NCBI RefSeq assembly: GCF_016612995.1
Contig: NZ_JAEOAH010000009.1
Span: forward strand, 1-64,000
DNA from: Viridibacillus soli
Lineage (GTDB): Bacteria > Bacillota > Bacilli > Bacillales_A > Planococcaceae
Direction: 5' to 3'
DNA length: 64,000 nucleotides
The notes beneath the pieces are model-generated. The model was not told the origin of the DNA. It did no database searches and saw nothing but the letters and a program-made list of their open reading frames with translations. The position numbers were made by a program, and so were the translations under genes. The first letter of the stretch is position 1. Each line of letters opens with the position of its first letter. Shown here piece after piece: positions 17,717-26,056 of the stretch.

Positions 17717-18352
17717 ATGAGTGGACCGGATATAAAAAGTGTTTTCCCGATGAAGAATATTAGAAGCCTATGTTTTTTGAAAAATGTAGTGGTTAATCCA
17801 AATATTGAAATTGGTAATTACACATACTATGACGATAACAATGATCCATTAGGCTTTGAGAAAAACGTCCTTTATCATTTTGATTTTATAGGGGATAAAC
17901 TAAAAATCGGGAAATTTTGTGCTATTGCTTCTAATGCCAAATTTATTATGAATGGTGCGAATCATAATACAACTGCTTTCACGACTTTTCCTTTTGGGGC
18001 ATTTGGTGGAGATTGGGAAGCTGGTTTAGAAAATTTAAGTGGTGGATTCAAAGGTGATACGGTAATAGGAAATGATGTTTGGATAGGTTATAATGCTACG
18101 ATTATGCCGGGGATTAATATAGGTGATGGTGCTATAATCGCAACAAATGCTATTGTGACCAAAGATGTTCCGCCTTATTCAATTGTAGGCGGGAATCCAG
18201 CAAAATTATTACGTTATAGATTTGATGAGGAAACGATAGATATTCATAAAACTATTAAGTGGTGGGACTGGGATATTGAAAAAATAACTGAATTAATTCC
18301 CGTTTTAACAAGTAATAATACGGATAATTTAAAGGAATTAATAAATTTATAG
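17717..18352 (+). CDS. Vat-like xenobiotic acetyltransferase
   Basis: A 211-aa left-handed beta-helix acetyltransferase of the XAT group. The order NYTYYDD, NVLYHFDFIGDKLKIGKFC, NGANHN (His83, the expected catalytic base), GDTVIGNDVWIG, then IMPGINIGDGAIIATNAIV and GGNPAK parallels VatA/VatD streptogramin A O-acetyltransferases closely. These use acetyl-CoA to acetylate the drug hydroxyl. ATG 17717 has GGGGTG upstream. No mobile-element genes adjoin it directly, so it may be an intrinsic resistance determinant; activity is inferred from family only. Confidence 0.82.
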   Translation: MSGPDIKSVFPMKNIRSLCFLKNVVVNPNIEIGNYTYYDDNNDPLGFEKNVLYHFDFIGDKLKIGKFCAIASNAKFIMNGANHNTTAFTTFPFGAFGGDWEAGLENLSGGFKGDTVIGNDVWIGYNATIMPGINIGDGAIIATNAIVTKDVPPYSIVGGNPAKLLRYRFDEETIDIHKTIKWWDWDIEKITELIPVLTSNNTDNLKELINL

Positions 18353-18548
18353 AAGCACTTGAAAGAATTTAGTGCATAATGGGTTGCTGGAGTAGTTAAA
18401 TCTCAAATTGTCCAAAATAGACTGTATTGAATGTTTGAGCGTTATTAGAACAAAAGCATGAGTCCAGTGAAATTAGCGGAAATCACCAAGGATACAATTC
18501 GCACTTTATAAGAATATAAAAAATAATCTAATTGTAGGAGGTATAGTT

Positions 18549-19001
18549 TTGATAAGAAAAATTGATATTACTCGTCCAAAATGTGCTGAAGAAGTTTTAA
18601 ACGTTCAAATCCCTTCGTATAAGGTAGAGGCAGAAATAACTGACTTTTATGATATCCCACCATTAAAAGATACTGTTGAAAAGTTGCAGCTATGTGGAGA
18701 AACCTTCTATGGATATTACATAAGTGATGAGTTATGCGGAGCCGTTTCTATAAAAGTAGAAAATGATGTAATGGATATACATCGGTTAATAGTGCATCCC
18801 AAATATTTTAGAAAAGGCATTGCCCAGATGTTACTGGATTTCATTGAGAGCAATTTAGAAGATATTGAAACAATAATAGTATCAACGGGTTCTAAAAATA
18901 TACCCGCAGTAAATTTCTATGAAAAAAACGGATTTTCAAAAATAGGAGAAACAAGAGTGAATGATCGTTTATCTCTAACTGCTTTTAAAAAGGAAATTTA
19001 A
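18549..19001 (+). CDS. GNAT N-acetyltransferase
   Basis: A 150-aa GNAT protein with the RLIVHPKYFRKGIAQMLLDF acetyl-CoA loop, the IIVSTGSKNIPAVNFYEKNGF strand-helix and the terminal FxxIGE strand. The start is TTG 18549: AGGAGGT lies 6 bases upstream and no ATG fits. It may acetylate an amine or drug; the substrate cannot be read. No operon partner is evident. Confidence 0.8.
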   Translation: MIRKIDITRPKCAEEVLNVQIPSYKVEAEITDFYDIPPLKDTVEKLQLCGETFYGYYISDELCGAVSIKVENDVMDIHRLIVHPKYFRKGIAQMLLDFIESNLEDIETIIVSTGSKNIPAVNFYEKNGFSKIGETRVNDRLSLTAFKKEI

Positions 19002-19388
19002 GTTAAACCAGCTAATAGAAGTGATTATGATTTCCCGTAATCGGGCGCGATTGCGGAAGAACACTTAGATTTAAACGATTTTTTTGTTGTATTTTTAAGC
19101 GAAGTGAAGTGTTACATTTCAAAAATGAACAAGCATTTCTTTTATAATGGCATTAAAGATATCCAGGCTTTAATGAGTGAAGTACAAGTATAAATGATAA
19201 ACCCAGAGAGACCGTCAAATATGAACGGTCTCCTTCTTTTTTATAAGTTTTTTAATTTCTTTCTATTAATAGTCTTTTGCTTTACCCCTATTTCTGATAA
19301 GGCTTAGCATAAGAATGCTTCATCAGAAATATACCCGTACCATTCTTCGCATTATGATGATAGCTTTCAATGATCTCATAGTCAAAGG
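19002..19388. other. Intergenic region with debris
   Basis: Apart from the terminator at 19206-19242, this holds only short fragments, such as a 22-codon frame ending near 19193. I see no gene. Confidence 0.5.
19206..19242 (+). terminator. Rho-independent terminator
   Basis: GAGACCGT pairs with ACGGTCTC around a 9-base loop, followed by CTTCTTTTTT. It probably ends the transcript of the GNAT gene. Confidence 0.8.
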
Positions 19389-20117
19389 TTAACTAGCCAT
19401 AACGATTAGCGAAATAGACGACAGTGTATTAATTGTCATATGTACAAACATTCCGAGTCGGATAGATTGCTTTTGCCAAACGACCCATACCCAAGGAATA
19501 ATTCCGAATAATCGACTAAAAAACTGCCATGGTGAAAATAAATGGTATAAAGAGAAACCAGCAACATTTAGGATAACAGCAATCTTTCCAAATCGGCTAA
19601 TACGTGGAAGCAAATACCCTCTGAAATATAATTCCTCAACAAAAGGTGCAAGTAATCCATTGGTTAAGATGCCTATTATAGCAGTTATGACTAGAATGGA
19701 GTGAGACTCGCCCAATAAATGAATATCTGTAAAATTAAACTTTGTTTTCATAAATGAAAATACGGTATCGAATAGGAACTGATCAATAGGGGCACTTAGA
19801 GAAACGAGCACACCTGAGACAAGAAGTAAAATCGGAACATAAATAATATATTCTTTGATTGTTAATTTGTTCTTGAATGAAAGAATCGCACTTATTTTAT
19901 AGGTGTTCGTTTGCTTTTTCGCGACAAACAGAAGTATGCAAAGCTGAATGGGAACGCCTCCGACCAAAGCTGCTAGATAAAGAGCCATAAAATTGGGGTA
20001 GCCGGCTTCTTGGACAATCGGTAAGAAGAGTAGATAGATAGGCAATAGGAATATTCCAGGCAGTACATGTAATAACATAGATTTTGCAAGTGAATGCTGC
20101 TTAATGATTTTTTTCAT
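19389..20117 (-). CDS. CPBP/CAAX-type intramembrane metalloprotease
   Basis: A 242-aa polytopic membrane protein. The protease motifs are visible: E161-E162-xxx-R166 (EELYFRG), H192 (FSLYHLF) and H226-xxx-N230 (FVHMTIN), the glutamate/histidine set of CPBP (Abi) proteases. Relatives process prenylated or membrane proteins, and several give bacteriocin self-immunity. It is divergent from a TetR-type regulator, with matching operators in the shared intergenic region, so it is probably that regulator's target. Confidence 0.85.
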   Translation of the reverse strand: MKKIIKQHSLAKSMLLHVLPGIFLLPIYLLFLPIVQEAGYPNFMALYLAALVGGVPIQLCILLFVAKKQTNTYKISAILSFKNKLTIKEYIIYVPILLLVSGVLVSLSAPIDQFLFDTVFSFMKTKFNFTDIHLLGESHSILVITAIIGILTNGLLAPFVEELYFRGYLLPRISRFGKIAVILNVAGFSLYHLFSPWQFFSRLFGIIPWVWVVWQKQSIRLGMFVHMTINTLSSISLIVMAS

Positions 20118-20142
20118 AGTAGAATCCCTCTCTTTGACTCTG

Positions 20143-20166
20143 TGACTTTAAAATATTTTTGAGTCA
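20143..20166. promoter_or_regulatory. Operator candidate, CPBP side
   Basis: TGACT-N14-AGTCA, 24 bases, just upstream of the CPBP protease start. Its form and size equal the site at 20241-20264. Confidence 0.55.
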
Positions 20167-20240
20167 TACATAATTTACGATATTATGGATCTGCTGTCAA
20201 CACTTTTATATTAATGTGATTTTATGTTATATTGTTTTTG

Positions 20241-20264
20241 TGACTATTAAGGATTTTATAGTCA
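20241..20264. promoter_or_regulatory. Operator candidate, TetR side
   Basis: TGACTAT-N10-ATAGTCA (also TGACT-N14-AGTCA), 24 bases, ending 16 bases before the TetR start. Binding here would block the regulator's own promoter. Confidence 0.6.
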
Positions 20265-20280
20265 TAGAGGGAGAAGAGTT

Positions 20281-20859
20281 ATGGCTAAGAAATTTACAGA
20301 ACAAGAAAGAGAAAAAATAAAACTACAGTTAATCATGGAATGTGATCAAATGTGGACAATATTTGGATATAAGAAAACGAATATCGATGAAATTTGCCGT
20401 AAAGTAGGGCTTTCTAAAGGGGCTTTCTATTTGTTTTTTGCATCCAAAGAGTTGTTATTCTGGGACGTTATTAAATATAAAATTGAAGGGTTTCATAAGA
20501 AGACAATGGATATTTTAGAAGCCGAGCCGAATAAGAATGGTTGGTTGCGAAGTATTAAATTGTTATTTCGTGAGTATGATCAAGGGAACTGGCTTAAAAA
20601 TATCACAAGTTCAGAATTTCAACTACTTATTACGCGGTCACCTGAGAGGGCAATGGAGGAATTAAAAGAGCACGAAACATTTTTAAAAGAGGATATGCTT
20701 CAGACCTATGGAATTACACTTCGGGTTCCTGTGGAAGACATGATGTTAAGTATACAAGCTCTATTCCTTATGTTACTGCATAAAGAACAATTTCAAGGGA
20801 AGCATATTGAAATTTTTGATGGTTTAATCGAAGCGCTATTTGAAAAAAATGTTGTTTAG
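20281..20859 (+). CDS. TetR/AcrR-family transcriptional regulator
   Basis: A 192-aa repressor. Residues 8-55 carry the TetR HTH (TNIDEICRKVGLSKGAFYLFFASKELLFWDV); the rest is the helical ligand/dimer domain. AGAGGGAGAAG precedes ATG 20281. It is divergent from the CPBP protease gene. The two identical-format 24-bp palindromes in the 163-base gap suggest it represses both genes and releases on binding a small molecule or peptide, which is unknown. Confidence 0.85.
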   Translation: MAKKFTEQEREKIKLQLIMECDQMWTIFGYKKTNIDEICRKVGLSKGAFYLFFASKELLFWDVIKYKIEGFHKKTMDILEAEPNKNGWLRSIKLLFREYDQGNWLKNITSSEFQLLITRSPERAMEELKEHETFLKEDMLQTYGITLRVPVEDMMLSIQALFLMLLHKEQFQGKHIEIFDGLIEALFEKNVV

Positions 20860-21148
20860 GCGATTTAATATGCTAAAGTCGTCACATGCCTGGCAACACA
20901 AATGAAGCCCTTCCTCATTGAAAGTGAAAGGGCTCAAAATACTTCCTTTTCTGTTATCTATCTTCGTCACACCCACAAACAATCGCTAACACACGGCTTG
21001 TAGTAGAGTTTAATACGCTTTTCGCATAGGAATGCCCTTTATGAAAAGCTAATTCTTATTCAGGAATATGAACAGCTTTTTTTCTTTCAATTATTCCTCT
21101 GCATTCTGATAAAACCGGCGATCTACCATGATATAGGGTAATTAGTAT
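20860..21148 (-). mobile_element. Second ISL3-like fragment and terminator-like repeat
   Basis: The minus strand at about 20950-21052 reads FHKGHSYAKSVLNSTTSRVL, which resembles the DDE region of ISL3-type transposases and differs from the longer fragment beside it. AGCCCTT/AAGGGCT around 20908-20937 could end the TetR transcript. No intact gene. Confidence 0.4.
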
Positions 21149-21644
21149 TCATGCGCCACCACGTAAATCGTGAAGCCCTGTGTTATACGTATGCCCTTTA
21201 ATGCCCTTTACGAATGGCGAAATCATCGATGCCTAAAACCATTTTTCTGCTCGATTGCGCCTGTTGTTGGCACATCTTTTGAATGCGTACACATTCGTCG
21301 TTGAGCCATATTTTAAAGACCCGTTCAACCGTTGACGCAGGTGTCTTCGTGACACGAGCGGCCTGTATGATTGTGGCACCAACAACATGTGCAGGAAGAG
21401 TGGTTTCAAACGCTTTGGTATAGCGTTTCTTCGGTTTAGCACAAGCATACTGCCAAACAAAAGAAGCGTGACAGGCGGTACAAGACAGGCGAATCGTTTG
21501 ATGAGAAGAACAAACAGGACAAACCTGTAGCCGATCTACTGGTTCGACTTGAATGAAATATCCCTCGTCCTTTTGATGAAATTGCGTCACGTTTAGTTCT
21601 GGTAAATTGAGTAGTTTATTGATAGAACGAGAGTTCATCTGCAT
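21149..21644 (-). pseudogene. ISL3-family transposase, truncated and frameshifted
   Basis: The N-terminal 148 codons hold the ISL3 zinc-ribbon (CPVC...CTAC), the HTH (IIQAARVTKTPASTVERVFK) and the first catalytic aspartate segment VLGIDDFAIRKGH. There a perfect 10-bp tandem duplication (ATGCCCTTTA at 21191-21200 and 21201-21210, plus-strand reading) shifts the frame. Past it the protein resumes as TYNTGLHDLRGGA and stops. The remaining DDE domain is gone, so the element is inactive. Confidence 0.8.
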
Positions 21645-21847
21645 ACCTCGCTAGGTTGTTTGGTCGTACTCTCAACATTAGCGGATACAGATGTTTTTTA
21701 TACTATTTTTTAATCAAGAACAGATTTTAGTGTTGAGCCAAAAATAAAGAGCAACAATCTATACGAAAACAGCCTTGTTCTATCATTTATCAATAGAGAT
21801 AGACGTACGAGGGAAAATAATCAATACAAGTTAACATTAATTTCGGT

Positions 21848-21878
21848 GAACCGTATCATAAGTAAGTGAGGTTTTTTT
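21848..21878. repeat. 31-bp direct repeat, copy 1
   Basis: Starts GAACCGTATCATAAGTAA and ends TGAGGTTTTTTT. A copy with one base difference lies at 23612-23643, so the pair brackets the brnQ gene in the same orientation. Origin unclear; possibly from flanking IS elements. Confidence 0.6.
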
Positions 21879-21908
21879 ACAATAGGAATTATAATACGGA
21901 AAATAGAA

Positions 21909-21942
21909 GGAACCAGCATAGAAGCTATTCTAAGCTGGTTCC
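21909..21942 (-). terminator. Hairpin downstream of brnQ
   Basis: GGAACCAGC pairs with GCTGGTTCC across a 16-base loop, 10 bases past the brnQ stop. The T-run is poor (TTCTATTTT). Confidence 0.6.
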
Positions 21943-21951
21943 TAACTAGGG

Positions 21952-23304
21952 TTATTGAACAGCGGTTTTTTTAGCGCTCGATGGCCATAGAAAACCGATA
22001 AACGCACCAACTAGAGCTGGTAAAATCCATCCAAGCCCAATATCGTAAAATGGTAAATAATCCATGTAGAATAATTTAATAGATTCGAATAAGGAGAGAG
22101 ACGCGCCTGGTAAACTGTCGACTAACGCACTGTAACCGTCGAAGAAGCTTACACAAAAAGTAAAGAACATTGAGGTCGCGTAAACACTCTGCTTATGGCC
22201 GGATAACGATGAACAAAGGGCTAATAAGATCAGAACGATGGCTAAAGGATACAGTAACATTAATACGGGGACCGCATATTGAATGATGTTGTTTAGACCG
22301 AAGTTAGCAATGAAAAATGACATAAGACATAGTATTAGAACGTACAATTTATAGCTTATTTTTGGAAATGTTTGATTAAAAAACTCGCTGCAAGCCGTAA
22401 TAAGTCCGATGCTCGTTTTTAAACAAGCCAGTACGATAATAATTGCTAATAAAATGGAACCGAATGATCCGAAATAATACTGAGCCACTGCAGCAAAGAT
22501 TAAACCGCCATTATCATATGTCCCGATGGCCAACACGCTCGATGCCCCCATATAGGTAATGAGTCCGTAAATCAGCATCATCAGTACCATGGCGAAAATG
22601 CCTGATTTCCAAGTGGTTTTCGCGATCTCTTTCGGATTGGTAATGCCTTGTCCCTTAATCGCCTGGATGACAACAATCCCGAATGCGAGTGACGCAAGAG
22701 CATCCATCGTGTTATACCCTTCTTTAAAGCCTGTTATAAAGGCTAAGTCGCTATAGTCACCAATTGGCTTACCGAAGTGACCCATCGGTTTGACGATGGC
22801 AATGACAATTAAGATGAATAAAAACACTAAAAACGCAGGAGTTAAATATTTGCCGATATAGTCGATAATTTTTGCTGGATTCAAAGAGAAAAAATAGACA
22901 ATGGCAAAAAACACAAAGCTAAAGAGCCAGAGATATAAACTGCTATGTGTTGGATTGATATACGGTTCAAAACCGACTACGAAAGGTACCGTTGCTGTCC
23001 GTGGAATCGCAAAAAACGGTCCAATGGTTAAGTAAAGTACCACTGCGAAGACGACTCCAAATAGTGGATGGACTCGACCTGCTAAATTACGCAATCCATT
23101 ACTCCCAGATAAACCAAATGCTAAAATCCCCATAAAAGGCAGTCCGATTGCAGTTATGAGGAAGCCAATTAATGCCGGCCAAAAATTCGTGCCAGCGAGT
23201 TGCCCCATTTGAATCGGAAAAATTAAATTTCCCGCACCAAAGAACATGCCGAATAGCATTGTACCAATGATGGCATAGGTAGAAAATGATGTTTTTTGTT
23301 GCAT
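21952..23304 (-). CDS. brnQ: Branched-chain amino acid carrier BrnQ
   Basis: A 450-aa LIVCS-family symporter that imports leucine, isoleucine and valine with Na+ or H+. The opening STYAIIGTMLFGMFFGAGNL is diagnostic, and about 12 hydrophobic helices run to the C-terminus. ATG 23304 is chosen because AAAGGAG lies 7 bases upstream; the frame is open to 23343 without a better site. No T-box is visible in the leader. It is flanked by ISL3 debris and a pair of 31-bp repeats. Confidence 0.9.
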   Translation of the reverse strand: MQQKTSFSTYAIIGTMLFGMFFGAGNLIFPIQMGQLAGTNFWPALIGFLITAIGLPFMGILAFGLSGSNGLRNLAGRVHPLFGVVFAVVLYLTIGPFFAIPRTATVPFVVGFEPYINPTHSSLYLWLFSFVFFAIVYFFSLNPAKIIDYIGKYLTPAFLVFLFILIVIAIVKPMGHFGKPIGDYSDLAFITGFKEGYNTMDALASLAFGIVVIQAIKGQGITNPKEIAKTTWKSGIFAMVLMMLIYGLITYMGASSVLAIGTYDNGGLIFAAVAQYYFGSFGSILLAIIIVLACLKTSIGLITACSEFFNQTFPKISYKLYVLILCLMSFFIANFGLNNIIQYAVPVLMLLYPLAIVLILLALCSSLSGHKQSVYATSMFFTFCVSFFDGYSALVDSLPGASLSLFESIKLFYMDYLPFYDIGLGWILPALVGAFIGFLWPSSAKKTAVQ

Positions 23305-23591
23305 ATTTGTGCTCCTTTTAGAGAATTCTATCAATTTTAACACCTTTTTTAGGAGTTAGCTATAGCAATAAGAGAATATACTATCCATTAGAGCAGTATG
23401 GAAAGCAAAAGCTGTAAGAACTGTAGGGAGTAAATGGTCAAAATAAGTTAAGTATCATCATCCAATGTCACAGAGTAATTAGTTCAAATGGGAAAATAAG
23501 AGTTATGTAGGAGGTTCGTGGATAATAGTTGCTTCAACATGAGAAATCTTCTAAAAAAGAACAAAAGAAATAATATGATTTTTAAAAAGAC

Positions 23592-23753
23592 TCATTTAGA
23601 TACGTCGCGGAGAACCGTATCATAAGTAAATGAGGTTTTTTTTCCCATTAAGTTGTTCATGTTGTTCCAGTGTGCTGAAAGGTAAAGCTTCACCGCTTCG
23701 TCCATGTCGTCTTTGTTTGTGAAATAGGCGTAGTCAGTTAAGTAAGTAGTCAT
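23592..23753 (-). pseudogene. Small ORF, N-terminal fragment of a DNA-associated protein
   Basis: A 53-codon frame opens MTTYLTDYAYFTNKDDMDEA and runs through HWNNMN before ending in sequence that contains the second 31-bp repeat. A GAGGGTAG site precedes it. The start resembles plasmid/phage helix-turn-helix replication proteins, but too little remains to be sure; the last codons are repeat-derived. The remaining bases of 23305-23591 hold no gene. Confidence 0.35.
23612..23643. repeat. 31-bp direct repeat, copy 2
   Basis: Second copy of the element at 21848-21878, same orientation, with one substitution and an extra T. It overlaps the 3' end of the small minus-strand ORF. Confidence 0.6.
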
Positions 23754-23797
23754 CTACCCTCAATATAGAGCAGAAATCTGGAAAGTGGACAAGTTTT

Positions 23798-23833
23798 AAA
23801 AATAAAAAATAGCCTCATGAAACATGAGGCTAT
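23798..23833 (-). terminator. Rho-independent terminator (minus strand)
   Basis: TAGCCTCATG and CATGAGGCTA form a perfect 10-bp stem with an AAA loop. On the minus strand it is followed by TTTTTTATTTTTA. It serves the gene at 23908-24540. Confidence 0.85.
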
Positions 23834-23907
23834 ACCGATTCAAAAGATGAATAAAGTTAACGTTTCTTCAGAAGGCGAAAACTCACAGTGCTGGCCAAGC
23901 TAAAGGA

Positions 23908-24540
23908 TCAATCACATCTATATTTAAATTTAGGTTCTGTCTGAATGTAAAAGGCATTTCTTACTTGCGCACACCAATTGGCAAAGGCGGATCTCCATTC
24001 GGGCGTTTTAAAGAATTGTTCAACAGTTTCTGTTTCAGAATGCCACACGATAAATAGATTGAGTGGGGCAATTCCTCCTGCCCAAATTCCGTTATTTGCG
24101 TCGGTATCCTCTTCCCTGACTAATAATAAGGGTAGTCCAAATTGAAATGCCATTGAGGGTTCTACTTGCGAATAAACGGAACCTTCCCAGACCGGAGTGG
24201 GTGGTGGGAGGGGCCCGGTATTGACATCGACTGTTTCAACTTTAAACCGACGAAGGTTGACTGCCAACATTCCATAACTTGATGAAACTAACCGACGAAT
24301 ATCCGTTAAAATCGATTCGGGATAACTTTCGCTTAGAGGCAATGTACGCGGAAAAAGCAAAGCGTTCTCAATCTCCAAAATTAGACGGTTTAGAAACCGT
24401 TGTTGGTTGTCATTTAAATGCGTTGTCGTACTTAAAAATATGGGAATACGATAAGCGCGGTCAATGCATGCTTGATGTGCTGAATCTATATTTTCTTTAT
24501 CTCTATCTCTGCGTGAAGAGTTATGTCCATCATGACTCAT
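23908..24540 (-). CDS. Unknown protein, possible deoxyribosyltransferase/TIR-like fold
   Basis: A 210-aa soluble protein I do not recognise by name. After a polar, charged N-terminus (1-28) comes a hydrophobic strand RIPIFLST (31-37), a helix with QQRFLNRLILEIENAL, RTLPLSESYPES, then SSSYGMLAVNLRR and VEPSMAFQFGLPLLLVRE (E127). The pattern, strand plus helix, a polar loop and a late glutamate before an AxxxGLPxLL strand, recalls nucleoside 2-deoxyribosyltransferase / TIR-like folds that cut nucleotide N-glycosidic bonds. That link is tentative. ATG 24540 has AGGTGAG upstream. Stand-alone, with its own terminator, beside the guaA-associated element. Confidence 0.55.
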   Translation of the reverse strand: MSHDGHNSSRRDRDKENIDSAHQACIDRAYRIPIFLSTTTHLNDNQQRFLNRLILEIENALLFPRTLPLSESYPESILTDIRRLVSSSYGMLAVNLRRFKVETVDVNTGPLPPPTPVWEGSVYSQVEPSMAFQFGLPLLLVREEDTDANNGIWAGGIAPLNLFIVWHSETETVEQFFKTPEWRSAFANWCAQVRNAFYIQTEPKFKYRCD

Positions 24541-24990
24541 TTTCTCACCTGCTTTTTTTCTTAGCATATGAAAAAGGAATAAGGAGGATTGGACATAATA
24601 ACCAAAATCTATTTAGAAGAGTCAATTTCATAATTACCTAATCCAATTGAAGCGTCTAACATTTGTCTAATTTTTTATTGATTCATAAGTATCGAGCCAT
24701 TTAATCACGGTGAAGTGACTGTAGAAGAATATACTGGAATGTTTATCCAAATGTTTTGCTGAAGAAATGTTTATCTAAGTTAAATATGATATTCTCTGGT
24801 GTTACATCTTGATTGACAGGTTTCTATTTATCAACTAGCAATGATACGTTGAACAAAAGAAGTGGCATTGGATTTTTTGAACTGGTTAAAATTGTTATCA
24901 TTAAAAAAACGTGCTACTATTTAGATACCAAAACACTGCGAATAATTGAATCTAATTTAACCTTAAACATAGTAGAAACTCACATAAACT
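24541..24990. other. Region without recognisable genes
   Basis: AT-rich. A plus-strand frame from 24813 gives 66 codons of low-complexity Ile/Asn/Thr-rich sequence without a ribosome binding site, and I do not call it. Its edge with the guaA fragment at 24991 is probably an old integration or deletion boundary. Confidence 0.4.
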
Positions 24991-25077
24991 TTACGTTTAG
25001 TAAACGAAGTTGATCATATCAACCGCGTACTGTATGACATTACGTCTAAGCCACCAGCAACTATTGAGTGGGAATAA
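24991..25077 (+). pseudogene. guaA: Displaced 3' end of guaA (GMP synthase)
   Basis: Twenty-eight codons read LRLVNEVDHINRVLYDITSK and then PPATIEWE with a stop at 25075-25077, the highly conserved C-terminus of GMP synthase. Nothing upstream belongs to guaA. The 3' end of guaA is a known integration site for tyrosine-recombinase islands, which leave or bring a copy of this segment. The fragment marks an attachment site; the functional gene must be elsewhere, presumably beyond the left edge. Confidence 0.85.
25060..25072 (+). other. attL-like core in guaA 3' end
   Basis: ACTATTGAGTGGG, the codons for the end of GuaA, repeated exactly at 31308-31320. Confidence 0.65.
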
Positions 25078-25173
25078 AGAGATAATACAATTTGCTTTGT
25101 GAATGCTTATTTATCAATGTTTATAGTGTGTGTTAGTCACTAAATGCAGTATAAAAATAAATAGTTCCCCACC

Positions 25174-25207
25174 AAAAAACCCCCAAGAAAATTCTTGGGG
25201 GTTTTTT
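25174..25207. terminator. Strong bidirectional terminator
   Basis: AAAACCCCCAAGAA pairs perfectly with TTCTTGGGGGTTTT, with A and T runs on both sides. It ends the gene at 25206-25682 and insulates the element from guaA-side transcription. Confidence 0.9.
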
Positions 25208-25682
25208 ACTGTGAAAAAGTGAATTTTACATTAAGAGGTTCAAAAAAAAGTTTTATTTCTTTTCCTTTATTTTCGTAGGCTTGGAAAAGTTCGTTAATTT
25301 GAAGAGAGCTATAGGAATAATTTTTTTTGTTGCTTAAATTGGCGATAAGACTCATATCTTGGAAAACTTTGCTCATACGGGATTCTGCTAAATTTCGAAA
25401 CTTCTCTTTTTTTGTTAGCGACTGATCTTCAATTTCGATGACACTTGAAAAATTAAATTCTGTTGTTAATGAAATATTAATGTCAGATAAAGACTCAAAA
25501 AAAAGTTTTATTTCTTTTCCTTTATTTTGATAGGCTTGAAAAAGTTCATCTATTTCATTGTCTGTATATGAATAATGCTTTTTACTACTTAAATTGGCGA
25601 TAAGATTCATTTGTGAAAAAATTCTACTCATGCGTTTTTCAGCAATACGTATAAATTTTTCTTCTCTGGTTTCTTTTGTCAT
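25206..25682 (-). CDS. Element protein with two tandem copies of a ~60-aa module
   Basis: A 158-aa soluble protein built of a repeat. Residues about 6-64 and 92-150 align with each other (KFIRIAEKRMSRIFSQMNLI against KFRNLAESRMSKVFQDMSLI, then NLSxKKxYSY, ELFQAYxNKGKEIKLFFE). The same module occurs once in the gene at 26057-26326. Similar small proteins, usually of one module, are common in Bacillus integrative elements beside FtsK-type ATPases; their role is unknown. The helical, basic pattern would suit dimerisation or nucleic-acid contact. A GGGAG site lies 11 bases before the ATG. The two-module form may come from an in-gene duplication. Confidence 0.7.
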   Translation of the reverse strand: MTKETREEKFIRIAEKRMSRIFSQMNLIANLSSKKHYSYTDNEIDELFQAYQNKGKEIKLFFESLSDINISLTTEFNFSSVIEIEDQSLTKKEKFRNLAESRMSKVFQDMSLIANLSNKKNYSYSSLQINELFQAYENKGKEIKLFFEPLNVKFTFSQ

Positions 25683-25885
25683 TATTATCTACTCCCTTTG
25701 GTTGGAATGCCTAAATCTTATTATTTGACTATATGTACCCATATGATAATGTAAAAAAGATTTTTTTGCAATTAATTGTTGACTGGTTTAAGTGTGTAAG
25801 TTATCATAACCTTAAATGCAACAAATAAGGTTCCTTATATTTTGTATTTTGATTTGAATGAAGGATTGGGAAGAGGTGAATTTAA

Positions 25886-26029
25886 TTGTTCGAAGATGAT
25901 TTGAAAAACATGTCGGTAGAGGAACGAGAGGAAGCTCTTGGTTACATGGAAGAACTCTTAGAGTCTGTATCAATCGGCAATGGTGATTATTGGATTGGTA
26001 ACAATGGTGAAATTGTAATTGATAATTAA
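25886..26029 (+). CDS. Short acidic ORF (47 aa)
   Basis: The start is TTG 25886 with GAGGTG 8 bases upstream. It encodes MFEDDLKNMSVEEREEALGY, a helical acidic stretch, and a hydrophobic NGDYWIGNNGEIVIDN tail. It precedes the module protein gene at 26057 by 27 bases in the same direction, so it is likely the first gene of the FtsK operon. Unrecognised. Confidence 0.5.
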   Translation: MFEDDLKNMSVEEREEALGYMEELLESVSIGNGDYWIGNNGEIVIDN

Positions 26030-26056
26030 TATGACAAGAGAAAGAAGGTAAATCGT

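Noticed and set aside
24279-24641. 120-codon plus-strand ORF
   Set aside because: Antisense to the well-supported gene at 23908-24540; it has no ribosome binding site.
24813-25013. 66-codon ORF before the guaA fragment
   Set aside because: Low-complexity composition, no ribosome binding site, and it runs into guaA-derived sequence in the wrong frame.
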